A stretch of 64,000 bases of DNA from JANQEU01 sp965242805. Its GTDB lineage: Bacteria; Bacteroidota; Bacteroidia; Cytophagales; Cyclobacteriaceae. Below the pieces are notes generated by a model that saw nothing but the letters and a program-made list of their open reading frames with translations, had not been told where the DNA came from and did no database searches. A program made the translations under genes and the position numbers. The stretch spans positions 5,146,001-5,210,000 of the forward strand of contig CBDETD010000002.1 of NCBI GenBank assembly GCA_965242805.1, in the 5' to 3' direction. Of the stretch, positions 34,951 through 44,407 are shown in pieces; the stretch's first letter is position 1, and every line of letters starts with the position of its first letter.

Positions 34951-36348
34951 ATGAAAAAATATGAGATAAAAACTCGGATCAAAACATTCCTCGCAGACAC
35001 AATTACGCCTGTGAGCTCTTATCTTAAATTGAGGGATAAGTTTGCGAATACACTTTTATTGGAAAGTTCTGATTATCACGGAGAAGAAAATAGCTTTTCT
35101 TATATCTGTTGTAAACCTATTTCAAGTTTTGAAGTATTGAACGGTGTGATCAAGTCACAACTACCAGGAGGAGAAAAGACAGAAATAAGCGGAGTTTCCC
35201 AACTTGATGCATTCAAAACATTTCGAGATAGCTTTCAACATACTTCAGGGAATAAGAAATACATTGAAACCGGACTGTTTGGTTATATCAACTACGATTC
35301 CGTCACCTACTTCGAAGACCTGAGCATAGAAGGGGAACCACTGGAAATACCTGAGTTGAAATACTCACTTTTCAAATACATAGTTGCATTTGACCATTTC
35401 CGTAATCAATGCCATGTAATCGAATCCTTTTTAACCGATCCTGATGAAATCGAGTACAAGGAACTGCTTGATATATTATCAAAGCAGTCCAATCCTGTAT
35501 TCAATTTTGAAAGAGTTGGAGAAATACGTTCCAACATGGACGATGAGGAATTCTTGCAAATAGTTAAGAAAGGAATTCATCATTGCGAGATTGGAGATGT
35601 CTTCCAGGTTGTTTTTTCAAGGAAGTTTGAATCAAATTTCATTGGAGATGAGTTTCAAGTTTATCGGACATTGAGGTCCATTAATCCATCTCCTTATCTG
35701 TTCTATTTCGACTATGGAAGTTACAAAGTCTTTGGGTCCTCTCCGGAAGCCCAAATTGATATTAACCAGGAAGAAGCAATTATTTACCCAATTGCTGGAA
35801 CATTTAAAAGAACAGGTGATGATAATGCTGACGCCGAACTTGCCAGGGCTCTGTTGACCGATGAAAAAGAGAATTCAGAGCATATTATGCTTGTGGATCT
35901 AGCGAGGAACGACCTCAGCAAGTTCACTGAAGATGTCACAGTTGAAACCTACAAGGAAATTCAATATTATTCTCATGTCATCCATCTTGTTTCCAAAGTC
36001 ACCGGAAAACTTAAGGAGGGTACTGACATATTGGAAATCGTAGCTAGCACTTTCCCTGCTGGCACCCTTTCCGGAGCCCCGAAATATAAGGCGATGCAAT
36101 TGATCGAGGAGTATGAGAAAAATCCCAGAGGGTATTATGGCGGAGCGATTGGATTTATGGATTTTGAGAGCACATTTAATCATGCCATCATGATCCGAAC
36201 GTTTATGAGTCACAATAATGTTTTGAGGTTTCAAGCAGGTGCGGGCATAGTTGCAAAATCAAATCCTGAGAACGAAGTACAGGAAGTTTATAACAAATTG
36301 GCGGCTCTGCAAAAAGCTATGGAAGAAGCCGAGAAATTATCAAACTAA
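34951..36348 (+). CDS. trpE: Anthranilate synthase component I
   Basis: The 465-residue chorismate-binding enzyme converts chorismate to anthranilate with ammonia from TrpG. The C-terminal domain carries PIAGTFKRTG, the DLARNDL segment and the AGTLSGAPKYKAMQLI motif. The family's N-terminal feedback-binding LLESSD segment is present at about 31-36 (TLLLESSDYHGEE). The ATG lies directly after the attenuator T-run. The last base of its stop is the first base of trpG (TAATG), so the two subunits are coupled. Confidence 0.95.
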   Translation: MKKYEIKTRIKTFLADTITPVSSYLKLRDKFANTLLLESSDYHGEENSFSYICCKPISSFEVLNGVIKSQLPGGEKTEISGVSQLDAFKTFRDSFQHTSGNKKYIETGLFGYINYDSVTYFEDLSIEGEPLEIPELKYSLFKYIVAFDHFRNQCHVIESFLTDPDEIEYKELLDILSKQSNPVFNFERVGEIRSNMDDEEFLQIVKKGIHHCEIGDVFQVVFSRKFESNFIGDEFQVYRTLRSINPSPYLFYFDYGSYKVFGSSPEAQIDINQEEAIIYPIAGTFKRTGDDNADAELARALLTDEKENSEHIMLVDLARNDLSKFTEDVTVETYKEIQYYSHVIHLVSKVTGKLKEGTDILEIVASTFPAGTLSGAPKYKAMQLIEEYEKNPRGYYGGAIGFMDFESTFNHAIMIRTFMSHNNVLRFQAGAGIVAKSNPENEVQEVYNKLAALQKAMEEAEKLSN

Positions 36349-36926
36349 TGAAAAACATTCTGGTACTTGATAATTATGATTCCTTCACCTACAATCTGGT
36401 ACATATTGTAAGAGAATTGGGTTACGAGGATGGAATGGACATTTTTCGGAATGATAGGATAGACCTCAATGAGGTGGATAATTATGATAACATATTGCTC
36501 TCACCTGGACCTGGGCTACCTAAAGAAGCTGGAATAATGCCTGAACTCATAAAAAAATACTTTACAACAAAAAACATCATGGGTGTATGCTTGGGTCATC
36601 AGGCAATCGGAGAGGCTTTTGGTGCTTCACTTCATAACCTTTCTACTGTATTTCATGGAGTTGCCACTGAAATAGAACATGATGAAACAGACGTCATCTT
36701 CTCAGGGATACCAAAATCATTCAACGTGTGCAGGTATCATTCCTGGGTAATAGATCCTGAAGACTTTCCCGATCAATTGCAAATAACAGCAAGGGATCGT
36801 AATGGTCAGATAATGGCGGTAAAACACGTAAAATATAACGTCCATGGTGTCCAATTTCATCCGGAATCGATCATGACCGAACATGGGAAAGAAATTATTT
36901 CGAACTGGTTAACGCTTAGTAAATGA
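36348..36926 (+). CDS. trpG: Anthranilate synthase component II (glutamine amidotransferase)
   Basis: The 192-residue class I amidotransferase has oxyanion motif LLSPGPGLP, nucleophile C81 in GVCLGHQ, and the His-Glu pair in VQFHPES near the C-terminus. It supplies ammonia to TrpE. It starts inside the trpE stop and overlaps trpD by four bases (ATGA), consistent with strict co-translation. Confidence 0.95.
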   Translation: MKNILVLDNYDSFTYNLVHIVRELGYEDGMDIFRNDRIDLNEVDNYDNILLSPGPGLPKEAGIMPELIKKYFTTKNIMGVCLGHQAIGEAFGASLHNLSTVFHGVATEIEHDETDVIFSGIPKSFNVCRYHSWVIDPEDFPDQLQITARDRNGQIMAVKHVKYNVHGVQFHPESIMTEHGKEIISNWLTLSK

Positions 36927-37915
36927 AAGACGTTCTAAACAAACTGTTTAAACACCAGTCACTGGGAAAATCCGAAGCAAAAGAAATATTGTCCAAGTTG
37001 GCTTCGGGTGAATACAACAATAGTCAAATGGCAGCATTCCTTACAGTATACCTAATGAGAGATATCACTGTTCAGGAACTGTCAGGATTTAGGGATGCCA
37101 TGCTTGAGCTATGCGTAAAAGTACCGGGGGAGGAATACGATGCAATTGATCTGTGTGGAACAGGAGGAGATGGAAAAGATACATTTAACATCTCGACGAT
37201 TTCTTCTTTTGTGGTTGCCGGTGCTGGTCAGGTTGTCGCAAAACATGGCAACTACGGAGTCTCGTCATTATGCGGATCCTCAAATGTTCTCGAATATTTT
37301 GGATGTAAGTTCACTAATGACCTCAATATTATAATGAGAAGTTTTGATGCAGCCGGAATCAGCTTCCTTCATGCCCCACTTTTCCATCCCGCAATGAAGA
37401 ATGTCGCTCCAATCAGGAAGGAGTTAGGAGTTAAGACATTTTTCAATATGTTAGGTCCTATGGTAAATCCAGCATTCCCCAAAAACCAATTAGTGGGGGT
37501 TTTCAACCTGGAGTTGGCAAGGTTATACGGATACATTTATCAGGAAACAGACAAAGATTTTATAATCCTTCATTCTTTAGATGGATATGATGAGATCTCA
37601 TTGACTGGTGATTTTAAGTTTATAACACGGAATAAGGAAGGAGTGATGGGCCCCGAGGACCTTGGAATGAAAAAAGTTCAAAGTCAAGATCTGGTAGGTG
37701 GAGAGTCAATTGAAGATTCGGCAAAGATATTCGAATCAGTTTTGAGGAATGAATGTACCTCAGCTCAAAAACAGGCAGTACTTGCAAATTCGGGAATGGC
37801 TATATCAACTGGTAAGGGTCTGAGTTTTATGGAAGGTACAGAAGAAGCAAGGGAATCTTTGGAATCAGGAAGGGCTTTGAAATCCTTCAAAAAATTCCTG
37901 GAATTAAACGGATGA
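36923..37915 (+). CDS. trpD: Anthranilate phosphoribosyltransferase
   Basis: The 330-residue enzyme joins anthranilate to PRPP. The diagnostic PRPP-binding motif DLCGTGGDGKDTFNIST is near 75-91, and KHGNYGVSS and the FFNMLGPMVNP segment follow. It overlaps both neighbours by four bases (ATGA). Confidence 0.96.
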   Translation: MKDVLNKLFKHQSLGKSEAKEILSKLASGEYNNSQMAAFLTVYLMRDITVQELSGFRDAMLELCVKVPGEEYDAIDLCGTGGDGKDTFNISTISSFVVAGAGQVVAKHGNYGVSSLCGSSNVLEYFGCKFTNDLNIIMRSFDAAGISFLHAPLFHPAMKNVAPIRKELGVKTFFNMLGPMVNPAFPKNQLVGVFNLELARLYGYIYQETDKDFIILHSLDGYDEISLTGDFKFITRNKEGVMGPEDLGMKKVQSQDLVGGESIEDSAKIFESVLRNECTSAQKQAVLANSGMAISTGKGLSFMEGTEEARESLESGRALKSFKKFLELNG

Positions 37916-38742
37916 AGAAAATGAATATTCTGGAAGAAATTATTGGACATAAAAGAACGGAAGTTAAGGAGAGGAAGGCCCTGTTCCCTGAAAAGTTATT
38001 GGAGAAAAGTATATTCTTCGATTCTAAACCTGTTTCTCTCAAAGAATATATAACCAGGCCTGACAAAATCGGGTTAATTGCTGAGATAAAACGACAATCT
38101 CCTTCCAAAGGGGTGATAAACAAGCATGTGTCCATCGAGCGCACATCAATTGGCTATATGCAGGCTGGTGCCTCGGGATTATCAATTTTGACCGATACTA
38201 AATACTTTGGTGGAAATTCCAACGACCTCGAGGTTGCCAGAAAGTACAATTACTGCCCAATACTCAGAAAGGATTTCATCATTGACGAGTATCAGATAAT
38301 TGAAGCTAAATCGATTGGAGCGGATGTTGTTCTTCTTATCGCAGCAGGGTTGGAGACCAGTGAAGTCAAATCACTTTCTGCTTTCGCCAAGTCTTTGGGT
38401 CTTGAAGTACTGTTGGAAGTACATAATGGGCAGGAGCTTAGTAGGTCTATTTGCGAAAGCGTAGATCTTGTTGGCGTCAATAATCGAGATCTCAAGTCAT
38501 TTTCGACGAGTGTAGAAACTTCACTGGAATTAGTTGAACAAATACCTTCACAGTTTGTCAAAGTATCAGAAAGTGGAATTAGCAATCCCCAAACTGTGGT
38601 AGATCTTAAAAATGCCGGGTTTGATGGCTTTTTAATTGGGGAATACTTCATGCAATTTGGCAGACCAGACATTGCATGTCGCGACTTTGTTAATAAGGTA
38701 AAAGAACTCGATAGAAAAGGAATAGATAATGTTGTTGCTTAA
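37912..38742 (+). CDS. trpC: Indole-3-glycerol-phosphate synthase
   Basis: The 276-residue TIM barrel has IAEIKRQSPSKG (catalytic lysine and glutamate strand), ILRKDFIIDEYQI, GVNNRDLKSF and SESGISNPQTV, all standard TrpC motifs. It is separate from TrpF here, unlike the fused enterobacterial enzyme. Starts at 37912 (ATGA overlap with trpD) or 37921 are possible; the first is used. Confidence 0.95.
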   Translation: MKKMNILEEIIGHKRTEVKERKALFPEKLLEKSIFFDSKPVSLKEYITRPDKIGLIAEIKRQSPSKGVINKHVSIERTSIGYMQAGASGLSILTDTKYFGGNSNDLEVARKYNYCPILRKDFIIDEYQIIEAKSIGADVVLLIAAGLETSEVKSLSAFAKSLGLEVLLEVHNGQELSRSICESVDLVGVNNRDLKSFSTSVETSLELVEQIPSQFVKVSESGISNPQTVVDLKNAGFDGFLIGEYFMQFGRPDIACRDFVNKVKELDRKGIDNVVA

Positions 38743-39349
38743 GGTGTGCGGCATGAGGGATCAAGGGAATATAGAATCGGTGGCAACCATAAATCCTGAT
38801 TTCATGGGATTCATTTTCTACGATAAATCTCCGCGATTCGTAAGTGAACCAATTTCGTTAACTATTGACAGTTCAATAAAGAAAGTGGGAGTATTTGTGA
38901 ACTCTACAATTGATTATGTCCTTTCTAAAGTTGAAGAATACTCCCTTGACATTGTACAACTGCATGGAAATGAATCGGTATCATTTGTGGAAGAGTTAAG
39001 GTCCAAAAATCTGAAGATCATAAAGGTGTTGCGAGTGATAGATAGTCTCCCAGTTGATGAAATTGAGCGTTTTGATCCGTACGTGGATTATTTTTTGTTT
39101 GACACAAAGACCGAAGATTATGGAGGTTCAGGTCGACATTTTGACTGGAACATATTATTCGATTACAAGGTCAGGACTCCATTTCTTTTGAGTGGTGGTA
39201 TTGATCTTGAGGACATTGAAATCATTAAGAAGTTGGGCGTAACCCAACTCATAGGTATTGACGTTAACAGCAGGTTCGAAATAGAGCCAGGGTTGAAAGA
39301 CCAACAGAAGCTAAATGAATTGAGGGATCTTTTAATGGTGCAGGAATGA
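38729..39349 (+). CDS. trpF: Phosphoribosylanthranilate isomerase
   Basis: The 206-residue TIM barrel opens LKVCGMRDQGNIE (catalytic Cys in KVCGM) and has DIVQLHGNES and the phosphate-binding FLLSGGI motif; the general acid is the aspartate in FDTKTEDYGGSGRHFDW. It overlaps trpC by 14 bases and ends in an ATGA/TGATG overlap with trpB. Confidence 0.94.
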   Translation: MLLLKVCGMRDQGNIESVATINPDFMGFIFYDKSPRFVSEPISLTIDSSIKKVGVFVNSTIDYVLSKVEEYSLDIVQLHGNESVSFVEELRSKNLKIIKVLRVIDSLPVDEIERFDPYVDYFLFDTKTEDYGGSGRHFDWNILFDYKVRTPFLLSGGIDLEDIEIIKKLGVTQLIGIDVNSRFEIEPGLKDQQKLNELRDLLMVQE

Positions 39350-40524
39350 TGTACAAGGTTGATAAAAAAGGATTTTACGGAAAGTTTGGTGGTGCATACA
39401 TACCGGAGATGCTTTATCCAAACATCGAGGAGTTAAGAGAAAACTACTTGGAAATAATCAATGCTCCAGAATTCCAAAGCCAGTTCCAGCAATTGTTAAG
39501 GGATTATGTTGGACGACCCACACCATTGTATTATGCTGAAAGACTTTCCGCAAAGTACTCAAGTAAGATCTACCTAAAACGTGAAGACCTATGTCATACT
39601 GGAGCACACAAAGTCAATAATACAATTGGTCAAATTTTGCTAGCAAGAGCACTAGGTAAGAAGAAGATAATTGCCGAAACCGGTGCAGGACAGCATGGAG
39701 TAGCAACAGCCACTGTATGTGCCCTGATGGGTATGGAATGCACGGTCTTTATGGGGAAACTGGACATGGAAAGGCAAAGACCAAACGTTGAAAGAATGAA
39801 GATTCTTGGCGCAAAGGTTGAACCAGCACTTTCAGGCAGTCAGACATTGAAAGATGCTACTAACGAAGCAATGAGATACTGGATCAATGATCCGGTTGGG
39901 ACACATTACATAATTGGATCTGTCGTGGGACCACATCCATACCCTAACATGGTGTCTATATTCCAAAGTGTGATCAGTGAAGAAATCCAGTCACAACTCT
40001 TGGAAAAGGAAGGAAGAAACGAACCTGATATGGTAGTTGCCTGCGTTGGTGGAGGGAGTAATGCGGCAGGGGCATTCTACCATTTTCTTGATAATCCTGC
40101 TGTAAAATTGATTGCCGCAGAAGCTTCTGGTCTTGGAGACAATTCAGGAAAATCTGCGGCGACCACTAAATTGGGAACAGAAGGAATTTTGCATGGTAGT
40201 CGAACCCTTCTAATGCAGACCTCTGATGGGCAGGTGGTTGAACCGTACTCCATTTCTGCAGGTTTGGATTATCCGGGTATCGGACCTTTTCATGCACATC
40301 TTTTTGACTCAGGAAGAGGGAATTTCATAGGGATAACCGACGAGGAGGCTATGGTTGCGGGAATTGAATTAAGCAAGGAAGAGGGAATTATTCCAGCCAT
40401 AGAAACTGCTCACGCGTTGGCAGTTCTCAGAAAAATTGAAATCGAAAATCAATTGATTGTTATCAATCTTTCTGGTAGAGGGGACAAAGATCTTGATACC
40501 TATATAAAATGGGGGAAGTATTAA
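39346..40524 (+). CDS. trpB: Tryptophan synthase beta subunit
   Basis: The 392-residue PLP enzyme condenses indole with serine. The Schiff-base lysine lies in EDLCHTGAHKVNNTIGQ, the PLP phosphate loop is CVGGGSNAAG, and NLSGRGDKD closes the protein. FGGAYIPEML and AETGAGQHGVATAT are TrpB1 signatures. The start is either the ATG at 39346 or at 39349, both overlapping the trpF stop. Confidence 0.96.
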   Translation: MMYKVDKKGFYGKFGGAYIPEMLYPNIEELRENYLEIINAPEFQSQFQQLLRDYVGRPTPLYYAERLSAKYSSKIYLKREDLCHTGAHKVNNTIGQILLARALGKKKIIAETGAGQHGVATATVCALMGMECTVFMGKLDMERQRPNVERMKILGAKVEPALSGSQTLKDATNEAMRYWINDPVGTHYIIGSVVGPHPYPNMVSIFQSVISEEIQSQLLEKEGRNEPDMVVACVGGGSNAAGAFYHFLDNPAVKLIAAEASGLGDNSGKSAATTKLGTEGILHGSRTLLMQTSDGQVVEPYSISAGLDYPGIGPFHAHLFDSGRGNFIGITDEEAMVAGIELSKEEGIIPAIETAHALAVLRKIEIENQLIVINLSGRGDKDLDTYIKWGKY

Positions 40525-40547
40525 ACATGGATATTGAAACCACTGCC

Positions 40548-41330
40548 ATGAAAAATAGAATTGATGAAGCATTCGGCAAGACGGAAAGGAATCTTTTAAA
40601 TGTGTATTTCACTGCTGGGTATCCAGATCTTGATGATACGATTCGAATTGCAAGGGACCTGGAGTTAGCTGGTGTGGACATCATAGAGCTAGGAATGCCT
40701 TACTCTGATCCTTTAGCTGATGGTCCTACTATACAAGCTAGCTCCATGAAATCATTGGCAAATGGGATGACAATAAACTACTTATTTCAACAACTAAAGG
40801 AGTTACGCAAGGAGGTGAGTGTTCCGGTAATACTAATGGGATATTTAAACCCTGTCATTCAATACGGTATCAAGGATTTCAGTAAAAAGTGTAGTGAAGT
40901 TGGGATCGATGGCCTGATCATTCCGGACCTGCCAATGGATGACTATATAAACGAGTATAAGAGGTATTTTAAGGAAGCGGGTATTTATAATATCTTTTTG
41001 ATATCACCGCAAACTTCGGAGGCAAGGATCAGGTTTATTGATCAAAACACGGATGGATTCATCTATATGGTGTCTTCATATAGCATTACAGGTGGAAAGT
41101 CGGGAATAACTGATGATCAAATTCAGTATTTCCAAAGAATTGAAGAAATGGGTCTTGGATCAAGAACAATGATAGGATTTGGTATTTCTGACTATGAAAC
41201 ATACAAAACTGCCTGTGAATATTCGGATGGAGCGATAGTCGGTAGTGCTTTTATCAGGCGGTTGGAAAAGGATGCGTCGTCGGATTCCATACATACATTT
41301 ATTAGGAACATAAAAACTGGGTTATCATGA
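40548..41330 (+). CDS. trpA: Tryptophan synthase alpha subunit
   Basis: This TIM barrel cleaves indole-3-glycerol phosphate. Catalytic glutamate is in DIIELGMPYSDPLADGPTIQ and catalytic aspartate in GLIIPDLPMDDY. The ATG at 40548 (MKNRIDEAF) matches where the family usually begins; in-frame ATGs at 40509 (inside trpB) and 40527 (two bases after the trpB stop) are alternatives. It overlaps the DAHP synthase start by four bases. Confidence 0.94.
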   Translation: MKNRIDEAFGKTERNLLNVYFTAGYPDLDDTIRIARDLELAGVDIIELGMPYSDPLADGPTIQASSMKSLANGMTINYLFQQLKELRKEVSVPVILMGYLNPVIQYGIKDFSKKCSEVGIDGLIIPDLPMDDYINEYKRYFKEAGIYNIFLISPQTSEARIRFIDQNTDGFIYMVSSYSITGGKSGITDDQIQYFQRIEEMGLGSRTMIGFGISDYETYKTACEYSDGAIVGSAFIRRLEKDASSDSIHTFIRNIKTGLS

Positions 41331-42337
41331 TTATCCAATTTGAAACCAACATATCAGAAGATCGAAAAGCCAAAGTAATTGAGCAGGTGAAGTCCTATAG
41401 ATATAAAACAACCACGGTTAAAACACAGCAAAGCGAATATCTGGTGGGTATAGGCAAGGCTCCGTTTGATATTCGCGGTATTGGAAACCTGGAAGGTATT
41501 AAAGACATTCACATTGTTTCGGACGATTACAAATTGGTTTCAAGAAAGTGGAAGGTGGACCGTACAGTTATTGACCTGGGGGATGATGTTTGCATTGGAG
41601 GTGGGCACTTCGCAATGATGGCAGGTCCATGCAGTATTGAAGGTGAAGAGAATATTATAAATACAATAGAGCAATTGAAGAAATCCGGATTACGGATAAT
41701 GAGAGGAGGTGTTTACAAACCAAGAAGTTCACCTTATTCTTTCAGGGGCTTAGGAATCGAAGGTCTAAAACTTTGGTATACCCATGCCAGGGAAGCTGGA
41801 ATCAAGATCGTAACTGAAGTCATGCAAGTTTCTCAAATCGAGGCAATGGTGGATTACGTTGATATGTTCCAGGTTGGGGCCCGGAATACTCAAAATTTCA
41901 ATCTCCTCGATGCCCTTGGGGAAGTAGACAAACCGGTTATGATCAAAAGGGGAATTTCAGGTACGCTCGACGAATTATTACATAGTGCGGAATACGTCTT
42001 TTCAGCTGGAAATGAAAAACTGTTGTTGTGTGAAAGGGGTATCAGGACGTATGAAAAAGCTTATAGAAATACATTCGACATCAATGCAATTCCAATACTG
42101 AAGGAAAAAACCCATTTACCGGTGATTGCGGATCCATCTCATGGTATTGGCATCAGAGATCATGTTGAACCAATTGCACTAGCATCCATTGTATCGGGTG
42201 CTGATGGAGTGATTTGTGAAATTCATGATAGACCAGAAGAAGCATTTTCTGACGGTCAACAGACTTTGAGTTTTAGAGAGTTTACAAATCTTGTCAGGAA
42301 AGTGGACCTGATTATTGAAGCCAGGAAGGAATTCTAA
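41327..42337 (+). CDS. aroF: 3-deoxy-7-phosphoheptulonate (DAHP) synthase, type I beta with N-terminal ferredoxin-like domain
   Basis: The 336-residue enzyme makes the first shikimate-pathway intermediate from phosphoenolpyruvate and erythrose 4-phosphate. An N-terminal ferredoxin-like regulatory domain (about 1-70) precedes the barrel. Barrel motifs are MAGPCSIEGEENI, RGGVYKPRSSPYSF, VMIKRGISGTLDE, and IADPSHGIGIRDHV with the metal-binding histidine. Placing it at the end of the trp genes lets tryptophan demand raise chorismate supply. It overlaps trpA (ATGA). Confidence 0.92.
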   Translation: MIIQFETNISEDRKAKVIEQVKSYRYKTTTVKTQQSEYLVGIGKAPFDIRGIGNLEGIKDIHIVSDDYKLVSRKWKVDRTVIDLGDDVCIGGGHFAMMAGPCSIEGEENIINTIEQLKKSGLRIMRGGVYKPRSSPYSFRGLGIEGLKLWYTHAREAGIKIVTEVMQVSQIEAMVDYVDMFQVGARNTQNFNLLDALGEVDKPVMIKRGISGTLDELLHSAEYVFSAGNEKLLLCERGIRTYEKAYRNTFDINAIPILKEKTHLPVIADPSHGIGIRDHVEPIALASIVSGADGVICEIHDRPEEAFSDGQQTLSFREFTNLVRKVDLIIEARKEF

Positions 42338-42361
42338 AAAAATTGAAGGTACAAGTCAAAA

Positions 42362-43102
42362 ATGAAACAGATATACGAAAACTATACGGAAGAAGACTTT
42401 CAGGTTTGGAAGATCTTATTTGATAGGCAAATAGAGAATTTACCTAATGCTGCCAGCGAGGCTTTTTTAGATGGATTGGATAAGATCCAATTTTCTAGTA
42501 ATGAGATAGCAAGATTCGACATTACCAATGAATTGTTGAGCAGTATGACTGGGTGGAGATTGGCAGTCGTTCCCGGTATAGTTCCTGATTATACTTTTTT
42601 TGAGTTAATGTCGAATAAAAGGTTTCCAGCTACAACATGGCTACGGAAAATGAAAGAACTTGATTATCTGGAAGAACCAGACATGTTTCATGACGTTTTT
42701 GCACATGTTCCCTTACTAACCAATAGGGCGTTCACTGATTTTCTACTTGAACTTGGCAAAATGGGCCTGACCTATGTTGGTAATCCTTACCCGATAGAAT
42801 TACTATCCAGGATCTACTGGTTTACAGTAGAATTCGGATTGATCAGAGAAAACGGATCTACAAGGATTTATGGAGCTGGAATTTTGTCGTCAGCGGGAGA
42901 GACAAAGTTTTGTCTTTCAGATGAACCCCCTCATTATGATTTCAATGTAAAAAGAATACTAGATACTCCTTATCGAAAAGATGTTTTCCAGGATAGATAT
43001 TTTGTAATTGAATCTTATGATCAATTGTATAATTCGATTCCTGAGGTTAAGTCTGGCATTGAGGAGGCGTTGAAGTCCAAGGAACCTTTAGTTGCTTTAT
43101 AG
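42362..43102 (+). CDS. Aromatic amino acid hydroxylase (probable phenylalanine 4-hydroxylase)
   Basis: The 246-residue monomeric bacterial-type pterin-dependent monooxygenase has iron ligands H110 and H115 in EPDMFHDVFAHVPLL and E157 in FTVEFGLI. SYDQLYNSIPEV closes the fold. Family members hydroxylate phenylalanine to tyrosine (a few act on tryptophan). Placement 24 bases after DAHP synthase and just before hisH suggests it supplies tyrosine. The substrate cannot be settled from sequence alone, so phhA is not assigned. Confidence 0.88.
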   Translation: MKQIYENYTEEDFQVWKILFDRQIENLPNAASEAFLDGLDKIQFSSNEIARFDITNELLSSMTGWRLAVVPGIVPDYTFFELMSNKRFPATTWLRKMKELDYLEEPDMFHDVFAHVPLLTNRAFTDFLLELGKMGLTYVGNPYPIELLSRIYWFTVEFGLIRENGSTRIYGAGILSSAGETKFCLSDEPPHYDFNVKRILDTPYRKDVFQDRYFVIESYDQLYNSIPEVKSGIEEALKSKEPLVAL

Positions 43103-43106
43103 CTAA

Positions 43107-43688
43107 ATGAGAGTTGCCGTCTTAAGATATAATGCCGGAAATGTAAAATCCCTAAGTTTTGCATTGAATAGACTAGGAGTAAATCCTACAATCACAGATG
43201 ATCCCTCACTGCTAATGTCAGCAGATAAAGTAATATTTCCAGGTCAGGGTGAGGCTAGTACGGCAATGGAATATTTGCGCCGAAAAGGTTTGGATAGAGT
43301 ACTGATTGACCTGAAACAACCATTTCTTGGTGTTTGTTTAGGTATGCAGTTAATGTGCAAATGGAGTGAGGAGAATGATACCGAATGCCTTGGAATGCTT
43401 CCGATTTCTGTAAAGAAATTTGATAAGAGCAATAAAGTACCCCATATGGGTTGGAATTCGATTTCCAGATTGAGGGGCCCTTTGTTTAGGAATATTTCCG
43501 AAAATGATTTCCTTTATTTCGTACACAGCTATTATGTAGAGAATTCGGATTTTACCGTTGCAGAAACTGAATATGGAATAACTTTTAGCGCTGCCTTATC
43601 GAAAGATAACTTTTATGCTATTCAACCGCATCCGGAGAAAAGCTCTGATGCAGGAATGAAGATACTAGAGAATTTTCTAAAAATGTGA
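43107..43688 (+). CDS. hisH: Imidazole glycerol phosphate synthase glutaminase subunit
   Basis: The 193-residue class I amidotransferase has the oxyanion loop VIFPGQGEAS, nucleophile cysteine in FLGVCLGMQL, and the His-Glu pair in AIQPHPEKS. VPHMGWN is HisH-specific. It starts four bases after the hydroxylase stop and feeds ammonia to HisF. The stop TGA overlaps the hisA ATG (TGATG). Confidence 0.94.
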   Translation: MRVAVLRYNAGNVKSLSFALNRLGVNPTITDDPSLLMSADKVIFPGQGEASTAMEYLRRKGLDRVLIDLKQPFLGVCLGMQLMCKWSEENDTECLGMLPISVKKFDKSNKVPHMGWNSISRLRGPLFRNISENDFLYFVHSYYVENSDFTVAETEYGITFSAALSKDNFYAIQPHPEKSSDAGMKILENFLKM

Positions 43689-44407
43689 TGGAGATAATAC
43701 CTGCGATTGATATTATTGATGGGAAATGTGTTCGTCTTGAAAAAGGAGATTACAGTAAGGAAACATTATATAACAATGATCCATTGGAAGTTGCCAGGAA
43801 GTTCGAAGATGCCGGTATCCGTAGATTGCACCTGGTTGACCTTGATGGTGCTAAATCCAGACACGTTGTCAACTTAGGAGTCCTTGAAACGATAGCTTCA
43901 AACACTGAACTGAGAATTGATTTTGGCGGTGGCCTGAAGAGTGAACAAGACTTGGTTTCAGTTTTCAACGCCGGAGCGGATCAGGTCACGCTGGGATCAA
44001 TTGCTGCAACTGATTTTGATAAATCCTGTGATTGGATAGAGAAATTCGGGGTCGAAAGGATAATTATTGGTGCCGATGTTTCCAATGATAAAATAATGAT
44101 CTCGGGTTGGCAGGAAACATCGGGACATGAACTTTTCGATTTCCTGGAAAAATACAGTAGGATTGGAGCAAAATACATAATATGCACTGACATTAGCAGG
44201 GATGGTATGTTGACTGGCCCCCCAATAGGTCTTTACAGAAGGATCCAATCGAGTTTTCCCTCATTAAAGGTCATTGCAAGCGGTGGAGTTGCTGGGATCA
44301 ACGACCTGCATGAGTTGAGATCGATTGATGTATATGGAGCAATCGTTGGGAAGGCCATTTACGAAAAGAAGATTTCACTGGATCAAATAGGGAGTCTATT
44401 ATGCTGA
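43688..44407 (+). CDS. hisA: ProFAR isomerase
   Basis: The 239-residue half-barrel-duplicated TIM protein begins MEIIPAIDIIDGKCVRL; catalytic aspartates are in PAIDI and in CTDISRDGMLTGP. LHLVDLDGAK is a HisA signature. An upstream GTG at 43685 is also in frame, but the ATG at 43688 gives the usual start. It overlaps hisF by seven bases. Confidence 0.95.
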   Translation: MEIIPAIDIIDGKCVRLEKGDYSKETLYNNDPLEVARKFEDAGIRRLHLVDLDGAKSRHVVNLGVLETIASNTELRIDFGGGLKSEQDLVSVFNAGADQVTLGSIAATDFDKSCDWIEKFGVERIIIGADVSNDKIMISGWQETSGHELFDFLEKYSRIGAKYIICTDISRDGMLTGPPIGLYRRIQSSFPSLKVIASGGVAGINDLHELRSIDVYGAIVGKAIYEKKISLDQIGSLLC

